From Paralvinella palmiformis (lineage: Eukaryota > Annelida > Polychaeta > Terebellida > Alvinellidae): 64,000 nt of DNA. The translations under genes were made by a program, and so were the position numbers. Within the stretch, counting starts at the first letter, position 1; each line of letters begins with the position of its first letter. Where the stretch lies: the NCBI GenBank assembly GCA_025642065.1, contig JAODUP010001159.1, forward strand, positions 79,029-143,028. Direction: 5' to 3'. Of this stretch, positions 1-18,713 are shown piece by piece. The notes beneath the pieces were generated by a model. That model saw only the letters and a program-made list of their open reading frames with translations, was not told the origin of the DNA and made no database searches.

Positions 1-585
1 TGGCCGCATTTGGCCACACATATATTGCATACTTGTTTATTAAATTTCAGTCCAGCTGTTTGCAATAAGTGTTTTATCCTATACTTCACCCGATTAACTG
101 ATATACAAATTCTATAGAAGGATGGCACCAAAAGAGAATTTCACATTCGCAACAGAAATTATAATAAATTTGCAAATGTTTCTGGTCGTTGAGTGCATGA
201 CGTGTTTTGGTTTACAGTGCATACGCTAAATTATGCTTTAAAATTCTCAACTATTTGCTAAAAGAATAAATTTATGGTAAACTGGAATATAGCCAATTAC
301 TACAGTGGCAAAAGAATATATAACCACTTACCTGCTCTCAGTTGACGATGTAATATATTATATGATTTAAATAATATTAATATATATCACGATGGAGTAG
401 TAGTAAATAGTGAGAAAGCAATTCTGTATCAACGAGAAGCCATTGGATATGTACTCTGAAAGTATACATTTAATTCAATGGTCTGCTATGACTAGCCCTT
501 GACGCAGAGCAGTTAGTCAGCTAATTGGTTTTACTGTACGTCAATCACTGACTAATTTGCTCATTTACTATATGACTAATTGACT
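1..585. other. Non-coding, nothing recognised
   Basis: AT-rich with frequent stops in all frames; no repeat or homology seen before the ACTC block. Confidence 0.5.
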
Positions 586-690
586 GGCTGATTGACACAT
601 AGACTTACTCACACACTCAATCACTCGCTCACGGACTAACCTACTGACTCACTGACTCACCTACTGGTCTACTTACTCGCTTTCACATGC
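586..690. repeat. Degenerate ACTC/ACTG tetranucleotide block
   Basis: Repeated actcac, gactcac and tactcgc words ending just upstream of the family A LINE 5' fragment at 739. Confidence 0.7.
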
Positions 691-738
691 AAAAACCAAC
701 TTCGTTCGCCAGATTGCTCGCTTTGCTCATATAGGTTT

Positions 739-1490
739 ATATGGCGGAAAGTATGACCGGCTCTCGATGTAATGACATCTGGATACTTATTGGATAGTTC
801 AGCTATTAGATAAGTTATGCCAGTGAAACTGGTGTATTTTGTGTGGTATGTAATATAGATTTAATTTATATTAGTATAAGTTGATTATATTTCGTTATTT
901 GGTATTTCTTGTATTTTCTTTCTAGCTGATCATTTGACCCCATATATTATCGTCCACCCACTTTTTAAAATAAGAAACCGGATTTTGGTTGTGGATGTTT
1001 AAATTTTTATTTTCATTAATTTCGTTCTATAATTATAGTGAATTATACAAAGGATCAGTTGCTTGCCTTATGACCCCATTGTGGTAATATCATTTATTTA
1101 GCGATGCGCCCACGTAGTGGAAAGCATCTAGTTTGGCTCTGATGCAAGTAATTTGATCACTCTGTTAATAACACCTTATAATGGCACAGCTGTACAAAAT
1201 GTAAGCATTGGTCTTATAAATTGTCAGTCGATCTGTAATAAATCTGATGAAATATATGATGTTGTTAGGGATAATTACATTGATGCTCTTGTCATTACAT
1301 AGACTTGACTAACTAGTAATGTTTCACACCATAAAATTGTTGGTTATGTGACTCCAGCTGGATATTCATTCCATCGTGCGGCTCAGATTCACAAGAATGT
1401 CCAAGAAAGAGCTAACACACACAGACATGGTCACATCCTAGATTTCGTCATCTCCCGTAAAAATTACAATTTGATCATTTCCTTATTTTA
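739..1490 (+). mobile_element. LINE family A, 5' UTR and truncated endonuclease
   Basis: Matches the 5' end of the 42-45.7 kb copy: GGCGG-AAGTATGACCGGCTCTCGAT near 741, an ORF2 start codon at 1104, then VSIGLINCQSICNKSDEI and VTPAGYSFHRAAQIH. The text then jumps directly to RANTHRHGHILDFVIS, so about 350-400 bp are missing. An in-frame TAG has replaced Glu in the TETWL motif. Similarity stops near 1490. Confidence 0.85.
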
Positions 1491-1889
1491 TTTCCTATCG
1501 ACCATCAATTTTGAAGTTTTGTAATGCTTTTCTAATGTGTTAGGATAAAGACTTGCTTTATCCAGGTTGTTATCCGCCTTCATCCTTGTTCTATGACCAT
1601 CGTTCTCAAATCATTTTATGACGTGATTATTACGTTAAAGTATTCTTGGGTGATGGCCGTATACTCAATAAAGTAATAATTGTCGCGTTCGGTTTCGTTT
1701 TGAGATGTAATGTGGCGAATTTCCAATATGTCAAACATTTCAATATTCAAAACGTTTGGCTAATGACATCAACGGTTAGGCTTTCCTCATTATACCGATC
1801 ACATTCCATCGATCACAGATCACAAGAGTGTTGCCTTGAACGGATTAAAAAACTTTAAGAGACTATGGATTTCTAATATCTGTAGTCAA

Positions 1890-3545
1890 TATATTCCACA
1901 ACGCCAAATACAAACTGGAGACTGCAATACTAAATGCACTATTACTATATGGCTTCAGCCGCGACACAGGTACCTGCAATAGTATCTGACTGGATGACCT
2001 GCGTTTGTTGGATGAGGTGCTATATCATTGATAGTTTTATTAGTTAGTAACACAATCTTGAAATAGATATGCTGTCTATCAGGTAGCCAATGTAATATTT
2101 GAAGATTTGGGATGGCATGATCATATCTTTGAGTAGTTTTCAGTATACAAGCTGCACTAATCTGAATTTGCTGACGGTGATCGACGTAATAATCATATAA
2201 TCCATATAACAGGGATTTAAAATACTCTGTACGAGATGTAACAAAGGCATGGACTATAGTTGTAGGTGCCTCTTGAGTTAAGAATGTTTTAAGCAGTGGG
2301 TGTTCTTAACATGATAGTTGCCAGCTCGGCATGCTAATGTGATATGTGAATACATGTTAAAACATAACCACTAGTTTGTTTTACTGACTAAATAGAACTC
2401 AGCACAAATTTACCCATTTGTCTTTAGGTATTTAAGATATTTAATATATAATATTTGTTTTATTGGCAATTAGTCTTAGCAACGTTTGAGTCACCCATAG
2501 CGTAATATCGCAACACAATCTTCTAAATTATTCAAGGAAGAGGAGAAATTTAACTCATTGTTATGATCAGGTAATATATACAGCTGTGTGTCATCAGCAT
2601 TCGAGTGATATTTAAACCCATATCGCAGTGCATTGATCCAAAGAGGAAGGATATACATGGCGAAAAGCACAGAACCAAAAACTGAACCCTGTGGTACACC
2701 AGATAACATAAATTGAACGTCAGATAAAATACCAAGAACAGACCCTCTCTCGCAGCGTTGTTCAAGTACTTTACGTGATAGATTGAACTTTTACTTAACC
2801 TACACAAAACGATATTTTGGTCAACTGTATTAACAGCAGCAGACAGGTCATTTCACAGTCAGATTTGAAACAGGTGTGTAATTGTTTAGAATATTTCAGT
2901 CCATTCTGTGGATTTTACATTAATGGTTTTACAAGGACAGCATCCATGGATATTGGGAAAACACCCAGAGATAATGATGTAATAACTATATTTGTAAAAG
3001 AGCTGACTTTTATGTAATACGTTATTCACAACACTAAACAGTCCTTTGATTTTTCTTGGGTACTTAAATATTTGTATTGTATTATTATGATTTAGCAGAG
3101 GCTATTTATAACTAGAATTATACTGACCTTGAACATTTCATAATGAACACACAAAACAGTTTTGATCCATAGCCGCTCACAATCCCTTCTGTGTATCTTT
3201 GGCATGAGGTTGGTCCTGATTGTTCCACGGAAACAGTGGTCTTCTTGCCATTTACTTTGTCCTAAGTGGAACTTGTTCATCTACAATGTCACCTAATGGA
3301 CTATTATAGAGATCCACATCTTCCGGTGGTTCCAATACCAGAGAAGAGACCCTCAGACCAGCATGAAAAGCCTCCTTGTCAATCGACTTAGATTTATCAA
3401 TGTTAATAAGGAGATGATCAGACAGAATGGAAGATAGAGACACACCATTGATCAAATTCTCATCATCACCAAAGATGACAAGATCTAAGATGTGAATATG
3501 AAAGGTTATCTAAGATAGAGACTTTGCTGTGACTCAAGTTTTAAG
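1890..3545 (-). mobile_element. LINE family A, internal fragment in reverse orientation
   Basis: Antisense copy running from HILDLVIF and SSILSDHLL (endonuclease, near 3500-3410), through VPLRTK (3270), to the RT block LSGVPQGSVFGSVLFAMY and ADDTQLY (2710-2590), and the C-terminal blocks down to about 1890. YADD reads NADD and several internal deletions are present. Lies head-to-head with the 739-1490 fragment. Confidence 0.85.
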
Positions 3546-3559
3546 AATATGTTTCCTGT

Positions 3560-4379
3560 CTGTCGTTACAGCTTAGTATATAAATGTAATATAATAACTG
3601 TTGGCATATGCTTGGATATTTGTATGGACTTAGTTTGGCGTTCTAATATTAGAGGCAGCCTATGAATTAACTGAATAATGTAGTTATGTATTTACACACA
3701 AGCCAAAATCAGCATTAAATTAGACACAAACATAAGTTCAAATATTATTAACGAATTCAAATATCAGCTCATCTACTCTTGGATAGGTGTCCTAGTCATT
3801 CGTGTTTACCTTTTAATAGCTGTACAGAAATGATCTATCTTACAAACAATTACTTTGTTATACTAAAGATAGAGAAAGACTTGAAGCATTTGTTTTAGTA
3901 CAAATTGTATTCCTATGACCATATAACACAATATTATTGACAAACTTTGCTGAATAGAGCTTATACCACAACTATTCTTACCTTGTAGTTGTGTACTTAA
4001 TGTTTATAATTGTAATCGCACCGGTTGTCTCCTTTCTCTTGATGTTGTAACTAGGAAAATGTAGCTTAATGGCTATTTGATTACATGAGTTGATCATATA
4101 AAATAGTATTGGTTTGGATATATTGTGTATTTAATGTTATGTTGTGTAGCAATATTGGATATTTCTATCTGGTCGTTTCACAAATGATTAGTTAAATTTC
4201 TTTATTATTTTGTTTATTATTTCATCACAAGTTGCTGGTGCGTGTTTGTGGAATTACTACGCACCACCTTGGTATATTGTGTCAACTGACCATCTAAGCT
4301 GGTACTCCGGTTTGTAAACATCTCGCTGTCATAACCTGTATCAGATAACATTCCTTCATATTCACTTAGATGATGTGCT
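3560..4379. other. Non-coding, nothing recognised
   Basis: Lies between two LINE family A pieces. The unexplained 800 bp may be older sequence or an insertion. Confidence 0.45.
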
Positions 4380-4548
4380 AAAGATACCATTCACAGATAA
4401 ATAATTATTATCTTTTAAATCATTACAGGGTTTTTGCAGACATTATTTGGGGTATTATTATATTACATATTATTTGTACAGCGCATTTGAATGGCTCCTG
4501 CTAGTAATGGCGCTTTATTAAATATACATTATTATTATTATTATTATA
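4380..4548 (+). mobile_element. LINE family A, 3' terminal fragment with (ATT)n tail
   Basis: Matches the reverse complement of 42222-42390: the stop region, GGGTTTTTGCAGACAT, GGCGCTTTATTAAATATAC and then ATTATTATTATTATT. Solo 3' end on the + strand. Confidence 0.85.
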
Positions 4549-9629
<5,081 letters not shown>

Positions 9630-10194
9630 GCAGAAATAACATTTCAGTTATTTAGAAACAATATTGTCAAACAAAACAATAACGCGAGATTTGCAACAGA
9701 AAAATGGGAAACAAACTGTGTTCAATATAAACTTTAACAAATAGGATAAGAGCGAAAATCACTCAGATGATATGTCACATCTTTGATCCAAGGGTAGCAT
9801 ACACCAGGTGGTGCTTAGTATGTGTTACATTAAGCTTACTAGTGTTAAGAAGAATATCAACCTAACACAACAAACCTCTATATCTCTAATACCAGTGGTT
9901 ACAGTTACCAATTGATATAGCCATCATTATTCTAGCATCAGTCAGTTTCAGGCTTGTATCAATAACTAAGTAGATTTACACCGCACCCGCCCGGGGTTTG
10001 TTTTGTTTGAACCAAATAATTACAATTGATAGCATATGTACAACAATGTGTAGTCTGTAATATTACCAATCGCCAACGTTTCGGTCACAAATATGTTACT
10101 TCACCATTTGATACACATTGAATGGGTATACGTTAAGGCGTTATTTGGCAATGTCGCTAAAGAAATTCCATCACTCCTAAACCGCTCCCCGATT

Positions 10195-10315
10195 CACATA
10201 CTCACTCACTCATTCATTGACTCATTAACTCACTATATAACCCACTCACCTACATTATCGCTCACTCTTTCGACGACCCACTCATTCATGCACTTTACCC
10301 ATCCCGCAACTCTCG
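10195..10315. repeat. Degenerate ACTC block
   Basis: Interrupted actcactcattcattgactc-type sequence. An open frame through it is not a gene. Confidence 0.7.
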
Positions 10316-11031
10316 TTATCTTCTAGCCGTATTGATTATTATTTTGATTATGTCTTCAATATTCTTTTATAAATATATTGGGTGCTATTAGTTTACGTCC
10401 ACTTCTAGTATTTGGCTATCGGAAGCAATGTATTCTGGTTTCGATTAAATTTAACTTTTTCTGTTCATTTTCGGATTCACATCGGGAAAATGATATTAGG
10501 CCTGTGTCTGCTCAAAAATTGATTTTCATATTGGTATATTCAAATAATAAAGACGTTGCAGGTTGAATGGATGAACCTAACCATAGCCAAAACCATATTA
10601 TAGTCTTCTTAGATTTCCACCACGATAAACCCACACTAGTCGATTTTGTTTTGATGAGTTATATATGGTAACAGCTAGCACCAGGCCAAGATGAAGTCTG
10701 TTTTCACCTTATTTCCAGAAGGAGAAAATTGTCAGACTCACAACATAAAACAAAGACAGAGATGAAGATTTAGTCTGACATGATTATGATTTGTTCGTTG
10801 AGTACATAATGGCTACTGAGGAATGACATTAACCGACAGATAACATGCGGATAAAAGGTGTTTGAAGAAGCCAATGTGGGCGTAGAGGTCTTATTTGTAT
10901 TAACACGTTAATGAAATACACAGCCATCAAGATAGGTAATAATGAACCACAGGCACCGACGCCACGAACATACTGAGTCACACGTAGGACAACATTACTA
11001 CATCAGCAAGGCCAATAATCTGCGCGTTTGA

Positions 11032-11048
11032 ATAATAATAACAATAAC

Positions 11049-11104
<56 letters not shown>
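11032..11104. repeat. (AAT)n microsatellite
   Basis: About 24 units. (AAT)n elsewhere in the window is the LINE 3' tail, but I see no LINE text beside this one. Confidence 0.9.
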
Positions 11105-11189
11105 AGTTAGTTAGTTTTTCAGACTACACCGAAATACACATAGATCATAAAATCTATATTAAACACGTATCATTTTAATAAAGTTAATA

Positions 11190-11310
11190 ACTGAATCAAT
11201 GAATCACTCAGTCTCTCACTCACTCAGTCATCTATTCACTCATTGACTCACTCATGCTCTCACTCATTTGAACATATACTAACACAATCACTCACTACTT
11301 ACTCATTCAC
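11190..11310. repeat. Degenerate ACTC block
   Basis: atcactcagtctctcactcac and similar, about 90 bp after an (AAT)n tract. Confidence 0.7.
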
Positions 11311-11949
11311 ATCTTTCAACTACCCTTTAGTTTCGAGGCTTTTAAAAATCAATCACCCAATTTCTTCAAATCCCTTTATGATGTGATTATTAAAGCAACG
11401 CATGACCTAATATTAAACCCGGTATATTTTTTGACATGTTTTTTACAATATACATATATCTTTATTTTCGTACCAAATATATAAATTTCCCAGATTTCTT
11501 TCCCTAGAAGGAATTTTGTCAATTCAAAAATGAATTGAGATTCTGCAGAAATAATAAGTCAGATTTCCTTCATCATATTGATCACATTATATTAGTTTCT
11601 ATCAGGGAAGAAAGACTCAGAATTGGAATTGGAATGGCTTTTATATCCTTAATATCCTTAATCCTTTCGAATCGATGAAAGGATTAAAATGATTTTTATG
11701 TAAAGACAATCATTGCCATTATCACGTTACTACTCGACCATCAAGGAAACGTCATGTAGTTCTTTATGTAGATCACGTCATCTTCTCAAAGCCAAATGTT
11801 ATGCTTATCGCTTATATTCTTCGTAAATTATAAAGGCTTATAATAAATTCTACAAATCACTAGCTTATGTTAGTGTTGTAACTATAAAAAATATAACTAA
11901 GGGTTTTTATTGATTTTTTGTTGCACAATTTTGCTACACATAGTATGAA

Positions 11950-11952
<3 letters not shown>

Positions 11953-11995
<43 letters not shown>
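11953..11995. repeat. (TA)n microsatellite
   Basis: About 21 perfect units. Confidence 0.95.
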
Positions 11996-12000
<5 letters not shown>

Positions 12001-12150
12001 TATAATGTTGTCTACTAATATGATATATTTGTACCATAATCCAAGAATGGACAGTTCGTAATTTTACTGATGTAAATTGTACATAACTAGTTCATTTGTT
12101 ATAATCCAATGCGATGCTAAATGTAGAATTCTGGAATAAAAGGCGATAAC

Positions 12151-12162
12151 CCCCCCCCCCCC
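12151..12162. repeat. Poly-C run
   Basis: Twelve consecutive C in very AT-rich surroundings. Confidence 0.9.
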
Positions 12163-15100
12163 AAGTAAAGGCATTATACTATTCCCTACTGAAAGGAATA
12201 GGTTGTCGCTTGGTCGAGGTAGATAGAGTACAAAAGGTACTCTCTATTTCATCATCATCACTTTGACGTCTCATAATTTACTGTGGTAATCAAAAACATT
12301 GTTAGTCGCACACTATCCATCAATCTAATTAAACTGATCTTTCTTAGCGACATATTTAAGGGAATAACTTAAACTGGAATCAAGTGGGAAAGATACTTCG
12401 GCTAATATCACTCCACAAGTCCCTCGAATGGTACATATACACTGTCTTTATCGGATTTACTTGTCACGAACAAAGTACACGTATACTGAAGTGACCAAAC
12501 TCTGATAAATAGCTATATTTAGAAAGTCTGATTCCCAGTCGGCATCATTGCCATTGTGAGTTGACATGATAGGTGTAAGACGAATATATTATCTCTTACT
12601 TATCGATGTTGCTGTCTGCTTGATATAGATATCTAGGTACACGGTTCATCCTCACACATTGAGCATCGATGTATTAAGCATATATTACAGTCAAGATCTT
12701 TGCTGCGATCACGTATGTATACTGCTTAAATGAGGATGACGATCTGTTTTCCCTGGTCCTATGTATTATCTGCAACTTGATCATCGTGGTTCCCTATCAT
12801 AGGTATTGTCGTGTTGTCATGAAGAAAAAGAGTCATGTAGCCATTGAAGAAATAATATAGTATCACATTAAACCTGTTTAATAAAAGGGAACAATTGTTG
12901 GACAATTTTACATGAACACAAATTTGTGTCTCGATTATAATTAACACTTGAAATGCGAAATATGATATGTGTTTAACATTATTATATGTTATCCTCTATC
13001 GTTGCTTCTCAGCGTGGTTTAACACCGATGCTAAATAAACATAACATTCATTTGTTCCGTAGAGAAGACATAACTGTCTACTCTTCATTTTATTATTCAT
13101 GATAGATTAAGTGATATTATCTTTGTTATTTACATCTGTTCTGCCAGGTTTCAGAAAAACAAAGGTTTAGTAGGTTGTAGTAGTTCTGTGGTGAATTTAG
13201 TATCTCAATTTGAATTAGAATGTCAAATAATGAATTAGTTGTTTTTCTTCGGTTAGAATATTAACATAGCCTGATGTATTTGTGACTGGAGCCACTGATT
13301 ACACGTTATTCTTTACTTATTTAGCCGATTTAAGATACGTCAGCGGTCTATTAAGAAATATGCCAAACTATTTACCAAACGGTTTTTTTATTACCTTTTA
13401 ACTTCTATTATAAGGCATTGTAACTTGGTATTTTATCTCTAGTATATATGCCGTTAATCTTACTTAGGAATCTCATCTTGTATGCATTACTATATTCTCG
13501 TGATTTACACATTAGTATGTCAACGGATGAAGTGTATTTATAGTGTCGTGTAGTAGAGCATCAACGTGCAGCACTAGTTGTATTTTATAATCGTCTAATT
13601 ACGAATGTAAAAACATTTTGTCAGCACATTGACTGGAATACTTTTTTATATCTTGATACCTGTTATTAGTTTTACACAAAACTAAGTCAAAACATTCTGA
13701 AATGACCATTTTTCTCAGGTAAATGTTATTTTGCCAACATATTTTGTAACTTACATGTCAAACATATACGTTTCTGTTTTATATTTATCAACCATTCATT
13801 AGTATCGCTACAGGTATTTAATATACATATTTTTGTTGGGTTGAATTGACTGGAGTTGTTAAGTCTCAGTTACTTTTTGCAAAAAAAACATCCCATAACC
13901 TGGAGGTTTACCAAGCATTGCTCACCACCGCACCATCGAATGAACCTTTATATAATCACGCGATAAATTTGTGAGGAATAATATAAGAACTTCATTAAGA
14001 GCGTTACCTCTTTGAGACTGATTAACCCATTACTTCAGGAAAACATCTTTATACGTTTTATGTTAAGACTGTTATCTATAATAAATAAATTAGCCTTGGC
14101 TATGTTTCTATTAATAAAGAATGTGTAAAGTTCTATCGTTCAGTGAAAGGGATTAACAATATTTTCCTATTATTCGCAAAGTTTGTCTAGGTGTACTATG
14201 AAATAGGTAATACCTGATTTGGATTACTTGGTAGGTAGATTCAAATAAATAATATGAGTTTAAGTTCAGATGGAGATTCGAAAACACTGAAACGTAACAT
14301 TAAAATATTGACCTAGGTATATTCCTTTGATGTTGAGGTTTTCACTAGGTTCTATTCATCAGGAAGTAATTATCAAGTTCCTAACTCTTACAAGTTAAGA
14401 TGATGTCAAGATAATTATTGATAAAATAAGATAGGGTCATGTGGACATATTCTACAAACGGCATCCACGCTAAACCAATTAAGTAAACTATAGCATGAGA
14501 TTTTGGTGATTTTGCCATAATCTTTATAAACAATGTTGATCTAAATTTAAATCTGTTAAATAATTATTTCTACTACAATATAACAAATAGAGTTACCAAT
14601 CTAAAATATGTTGCCATATACACGAAGTAAATAATTTAAAAAAGAACATTATTTAAGAGTGATAAAATGATGTAAAGGGTTGTTTAAGACTGACATAATT
14701 TTATGATTTATGATTTTGTTTCCCGTATACTTCGATCACGTGATACATTATATTGTTATGATATCTTGTTTGAGATGAGAAATTTATAACGACAACGTTT
14801 TTGGTAACTGCAATTAGTGCAATTAGTGATGCTATAATGATATATCTACTTTAAATTATTCAATGTGTTAATATATCTAAGGGAATATTTACAACAGTAA
14901 TATAGAAGCTTGAAGGTTGGTTATTATCTTATATTTATATTGTAAGAATTTAAATGACATCACTGTTAATAACAGGACATGTCACGGCATACCAATGTAT
15001 AACGTGAAGTGATATGGGATAATATAGAGTAATACATAGCATAATTGTGATCAGCCAACGTAATGTAATTATATCATATACGGGATATATCCACAACCTA

Positions 15101-16516
15101 ATATATAATACTTATTTAAACTAATGACACGATCGAAATAGTTAAAATAGTATTATATTATATTAATACTATACGAATCCTTTACTGAATTGTCAGCTTT
15201 AAATTATATGTTATTTAGATTTTTCATTTTCATTTTCTCCAAGTTAATATACTCTTATCTTTTCCTACCCATTGTACGTCTATAGCCTACTGTGATATAA
15301 TTTCATCATCACTAAGTAATTAAAAAATTAAGTTATTTCTGATAGATGGTAATAGCTCATTTCATACTCGAAAATAAATATAAGGGTGAGGATTTAAAAG
15401 TTTGAAAGATCAATTCACAGGATAATATAATTCTGTGCAGGAAATCAAATAATCTAGACGATGGTGTTACATATTCATATGTTTGCGTACTGAAGTTTCT
15501 AGGATATTCTCAAAATGCAAGTGGATGTGATTATTTAAATGTTTCTAAAAGCACGCATGCCACTAAGTAGTGATGTTATCGTGGGTTAGCTGGGATATTG
15601 TGTTTCTTTTGTTTCGTGCACGTAATTGTTCTTGTTTGTTTGAAGACGGTAATCCTAACCAGGTAGGAAGTCTAAACAAGGACTTCTGAAATAATTGGGA
15701 TAATGTTGTATAAATGGGAACAAAGGAAAGAGATGGCTCTCATAAAAAATATCAGGGTGCTTTTTTTTCTTCATATTAAGTAAATATATTAATGGAAGAT
15801 TTGTCACTTATGATCCCAGATTTCAAATTAAATGAAACATTATATGTAGCCCATTAGTTTCTATTTAACAACGACTTAATTTTTACAAGATCCATCTGTA
15901 ACAATGTGATTTTGGATATATGGCAACCTTTCTAAAACAGCCTATATCTATTGAAGGTAATGATCGTACACTGTGGATGTTATCCATTTAAGACGTCTGT
16001 ATTGTTTTATAGGCTTAGCTTATCTTGTCTGGCCTAGCCTTGACATGCGTTGTCCGGGATTCAGTCTAGGGAAATAGGACAACAAGGTGAATCTTTTTAT
16101 CATTATTAAACTACGACACTTGTAAATTATATATTAATGTGCAATGAGCAAGGTGGGTAGTAGTTGCTACTCTATACCCATTAGAAGTATTGTAATCTTT
16201 GTCACACCTTACTTGACTAATTTAATAGAGTGACATTAGGACATATGTTTCATTTGCTATTTATTTTAGTTACATAACCAATGCATCGCTATTAAATGTA
16301 TTAAACAACTCCTTTTGAAAGTTTTTTTTTTCTTATTAACAGTTGGTTTGGCTTGTTTAGCGAAGTTTTCCTATAGGATATTCTTGTATATAGTATATCA
16401 ATCCTATCTGGCTTCCATGTTTATTTTGTCTTGTTTTAGCTTCTCATGATTTAGATAAACTATTGTATAACGTCCTCGGATGGAATGTACAGACATTAAA
16501 GAATTTAACTGTTATT

Positions 16517-16519
<3 letters not shown>
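12163..16519. other. Non-coding AT-rich stretch
   Basis: No repeat, RT text or splice-consistent open frames seen on either strand. Confidence 0.5.
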
Positions 16520-16563
<44 letters not shown>

Positions 16564-16572
16564 TATATATAT
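16520..16572. repeat. (TA)n microsatellite
   Basis: Two perfect TA runs split by one irregular step. Confidence 0.95.
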
Positions 16573-16707
16573 GATGTTGGTGGTATAAAATGTAGGCTTA
16601 ATTGTAATATAATTAATCTATTTCCATGTCTATCTCGTTTAAATTCATTATTTTGAGTCAGTTTACCGACATATTGCTTTAGTATTTGCAGCATTCAAAT
16701 AATTGAA

Positions 16708-16800
16708 TGTGTGTGTATGTGTATGTGTGTTTGTATGTGTATGTTTTGTGTGTATGTGTATGTGTTCTGTTGTGTGTGTTTTGTGTCTGTGTGTGTGTGT

Positions 16801-16862
<62 letters not shown>

Positions 16863-16875
16863 ATATATATATAAT
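16708..16875. repeat. (TG)n/(TATG)n then (TA)n compound microsatellite
   Basis: TGTG/TATGTG text to 16800 and TA repeats to 16875. A 71-codon open frame through it is an artefact. Confidence 0.95.
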
Positions 16876-16879
16876 ATAA

Positions 16880-18190
16880 TATTTTACAATGTGGTATGTG
16901 GTGCCTTCTTACTTTTGAATAGTTAGTCATTTTAGAGGAGTAATTTTACAGAGTTGGGCCGATAGGTTTCATTGCGAAAGGGTATGATATATGTAAAAGG
17001 ATAGCCATTGGGTATTTTTTTCCATGACGAACAAATTTCATTTAACAGGATTTCTTTAATCTGAAATTTAAATGTTTCATAACAACTTTAGTGACATTTT
17101 ATCTAAAGCAAACAAAATGTCTAGATTGTGGCATAAACATCATGTATAATTATATACAGTGAAAGTGTTGCTATTTAACCAGTTATACAATCACAAACGT
17201 AGTGACGTCTATTGTCACCAATGTTTGGTCAATAGGTATAATTATAATAGTTGCCACCAAATAAAGCAACAAACAAAAGTGTGTATAAATCATTACACAA
17301 TGAAAACATAATAGTGTATTGGGTCACTATATATCATCTCATTCGTTTATCTACACGACGACAACAAGTGATCGAGTAAGGCTGGCCATATTGGATTATT
17401 ATGGTGTAGAGCACGAACATCACCGAAATTGGAACTAAATTGAAGAATGTTCAAGAAGAGAATTATTCAGCTTCGTTAAGCTTCAGGGTTTAATTTCGCT
17501 AGTACATGTATTGGCATTCCATTGAGCAGCAGAAACTTGTTTACTGCCAGCATTAGTGTAAAATAACATTTTTGTCTTTCAAATTCGCGTACCTAAGCTA
17601 ATAACCCAGGTTGTCTAGGTGCCATTATGCTGATAAGTAGTCCAGATTGTTTACCTTTGGCCATGTCTCATTTATAAATAGCTCCATGAATGTATAGATT
17701 TGTGTATACATATATTTATATGAAGGTACAGGTTTTGGAGAATTATGGGTATAGACACTGGTATGTAATGCCATTACACACACACACAAATTTTACCATA
17801 ATATTATTGATAAATGCGTCGAAAGCTTAATTTACAACTAAATCTGTTAAAGTTATCTACGAAAACATATACCATGACATAAACTATATATATTGAACAA
17901 TAAGTTATGTGTTATTATTCAACGGATGTTCAAGAATAAATCGAACTCATCTTTTATCAGTAGACAACTGCGGTGTATATAACCTGTCAGTGGTAACATC
18001 ATGTTATTAGCAGCAAGCAATTTATATTAGTGGCCATAATACATATTGAAAAGATAATTCATCCCCGTGTTGTTGGATTTTTCCTGTGCTCGCCACACTT
18101 TGATTGGGCAGTCGTGGTGCATTGGGCTGAAAACATACAGGAAGCTGTTCATATTCGTCTAACTATGACACACCCTCAACAGAAACTAAA
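16880..18190. other. Non-coding, nothing recognised
   Basis: Short open frame at 18030-18257 runs into the ACTC block and has no recognisable content. Confidence 0.45.
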
Positions 18191-18195
18191 GCAAA

Positions 18196-18240
18196 TGAGT
18201 CACTCACTCAATCACGTAATTGCACACTCACTCACTCACA
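18196..18240. repeat. ACTC block
   Basis: Two short runs of cactcactcactc next to a TA/GATA microsatellite. Confidence 0.7.
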
Positions 18241-18244
18241 TATT

Positions 18245-18430
18245 AATATATATATAGATAGACAGATAGATAGATAGATAGATAGATAGAGGGGGGAGAG
18301 AGAGAGGGGGAGAGAGAGAGAGAGATGGAAGAAGAAAGGGAGAGAGAGAATGAGGGAGAAGGAACGTGAGAGGAGGAGAAAAAGAGATTGAGGAAGAGAG
18401 ATGAGGGATATAGGAAGAGAGGAAGATAGA
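18245..18430. repeat. (GATA)n then GA-rich purine tract
   Basis: GATA units at 18258-18290, then about 130 bp of almost pure A/G (gagaga, ggagga). A long purine strand can form triplex (H-DNA). Confidence 0.9.
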
Positions 18431-18650
18431 GTAAAGAATTATTGTTTGTCATATGATACGCCTGGTAAGAGAAAAATTAGCTATCTTCATCTTTTCCTTG
18501 CAATAATTCCGATATAATTGCACTTTACTCACTTGACATCAACATGGATCTTAACTCTGAGACTTATTTTAATTAAGGTTCTTTATTATCTTACTACTTA
18601 TCACGGTTCTTGTTTAGCTTTATATTGGAATTAATATAAATATTTAGATG

Positions 18651-18654
<4 letters not shown>

Positions 18655-18708
<54 letters not shown>
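18655..18708. repeat. (TA)n microsatellite
   Basis: About 27 units. Confidence 0.95.

Positions 18709-18713
<5 letters not shown>

Noticed and set aside
15147..15172. AT-only palindrome (atagtatta .. taatactat)
   Set aside because: Nine-bp arms in AT-rich DNA are expected by chance.
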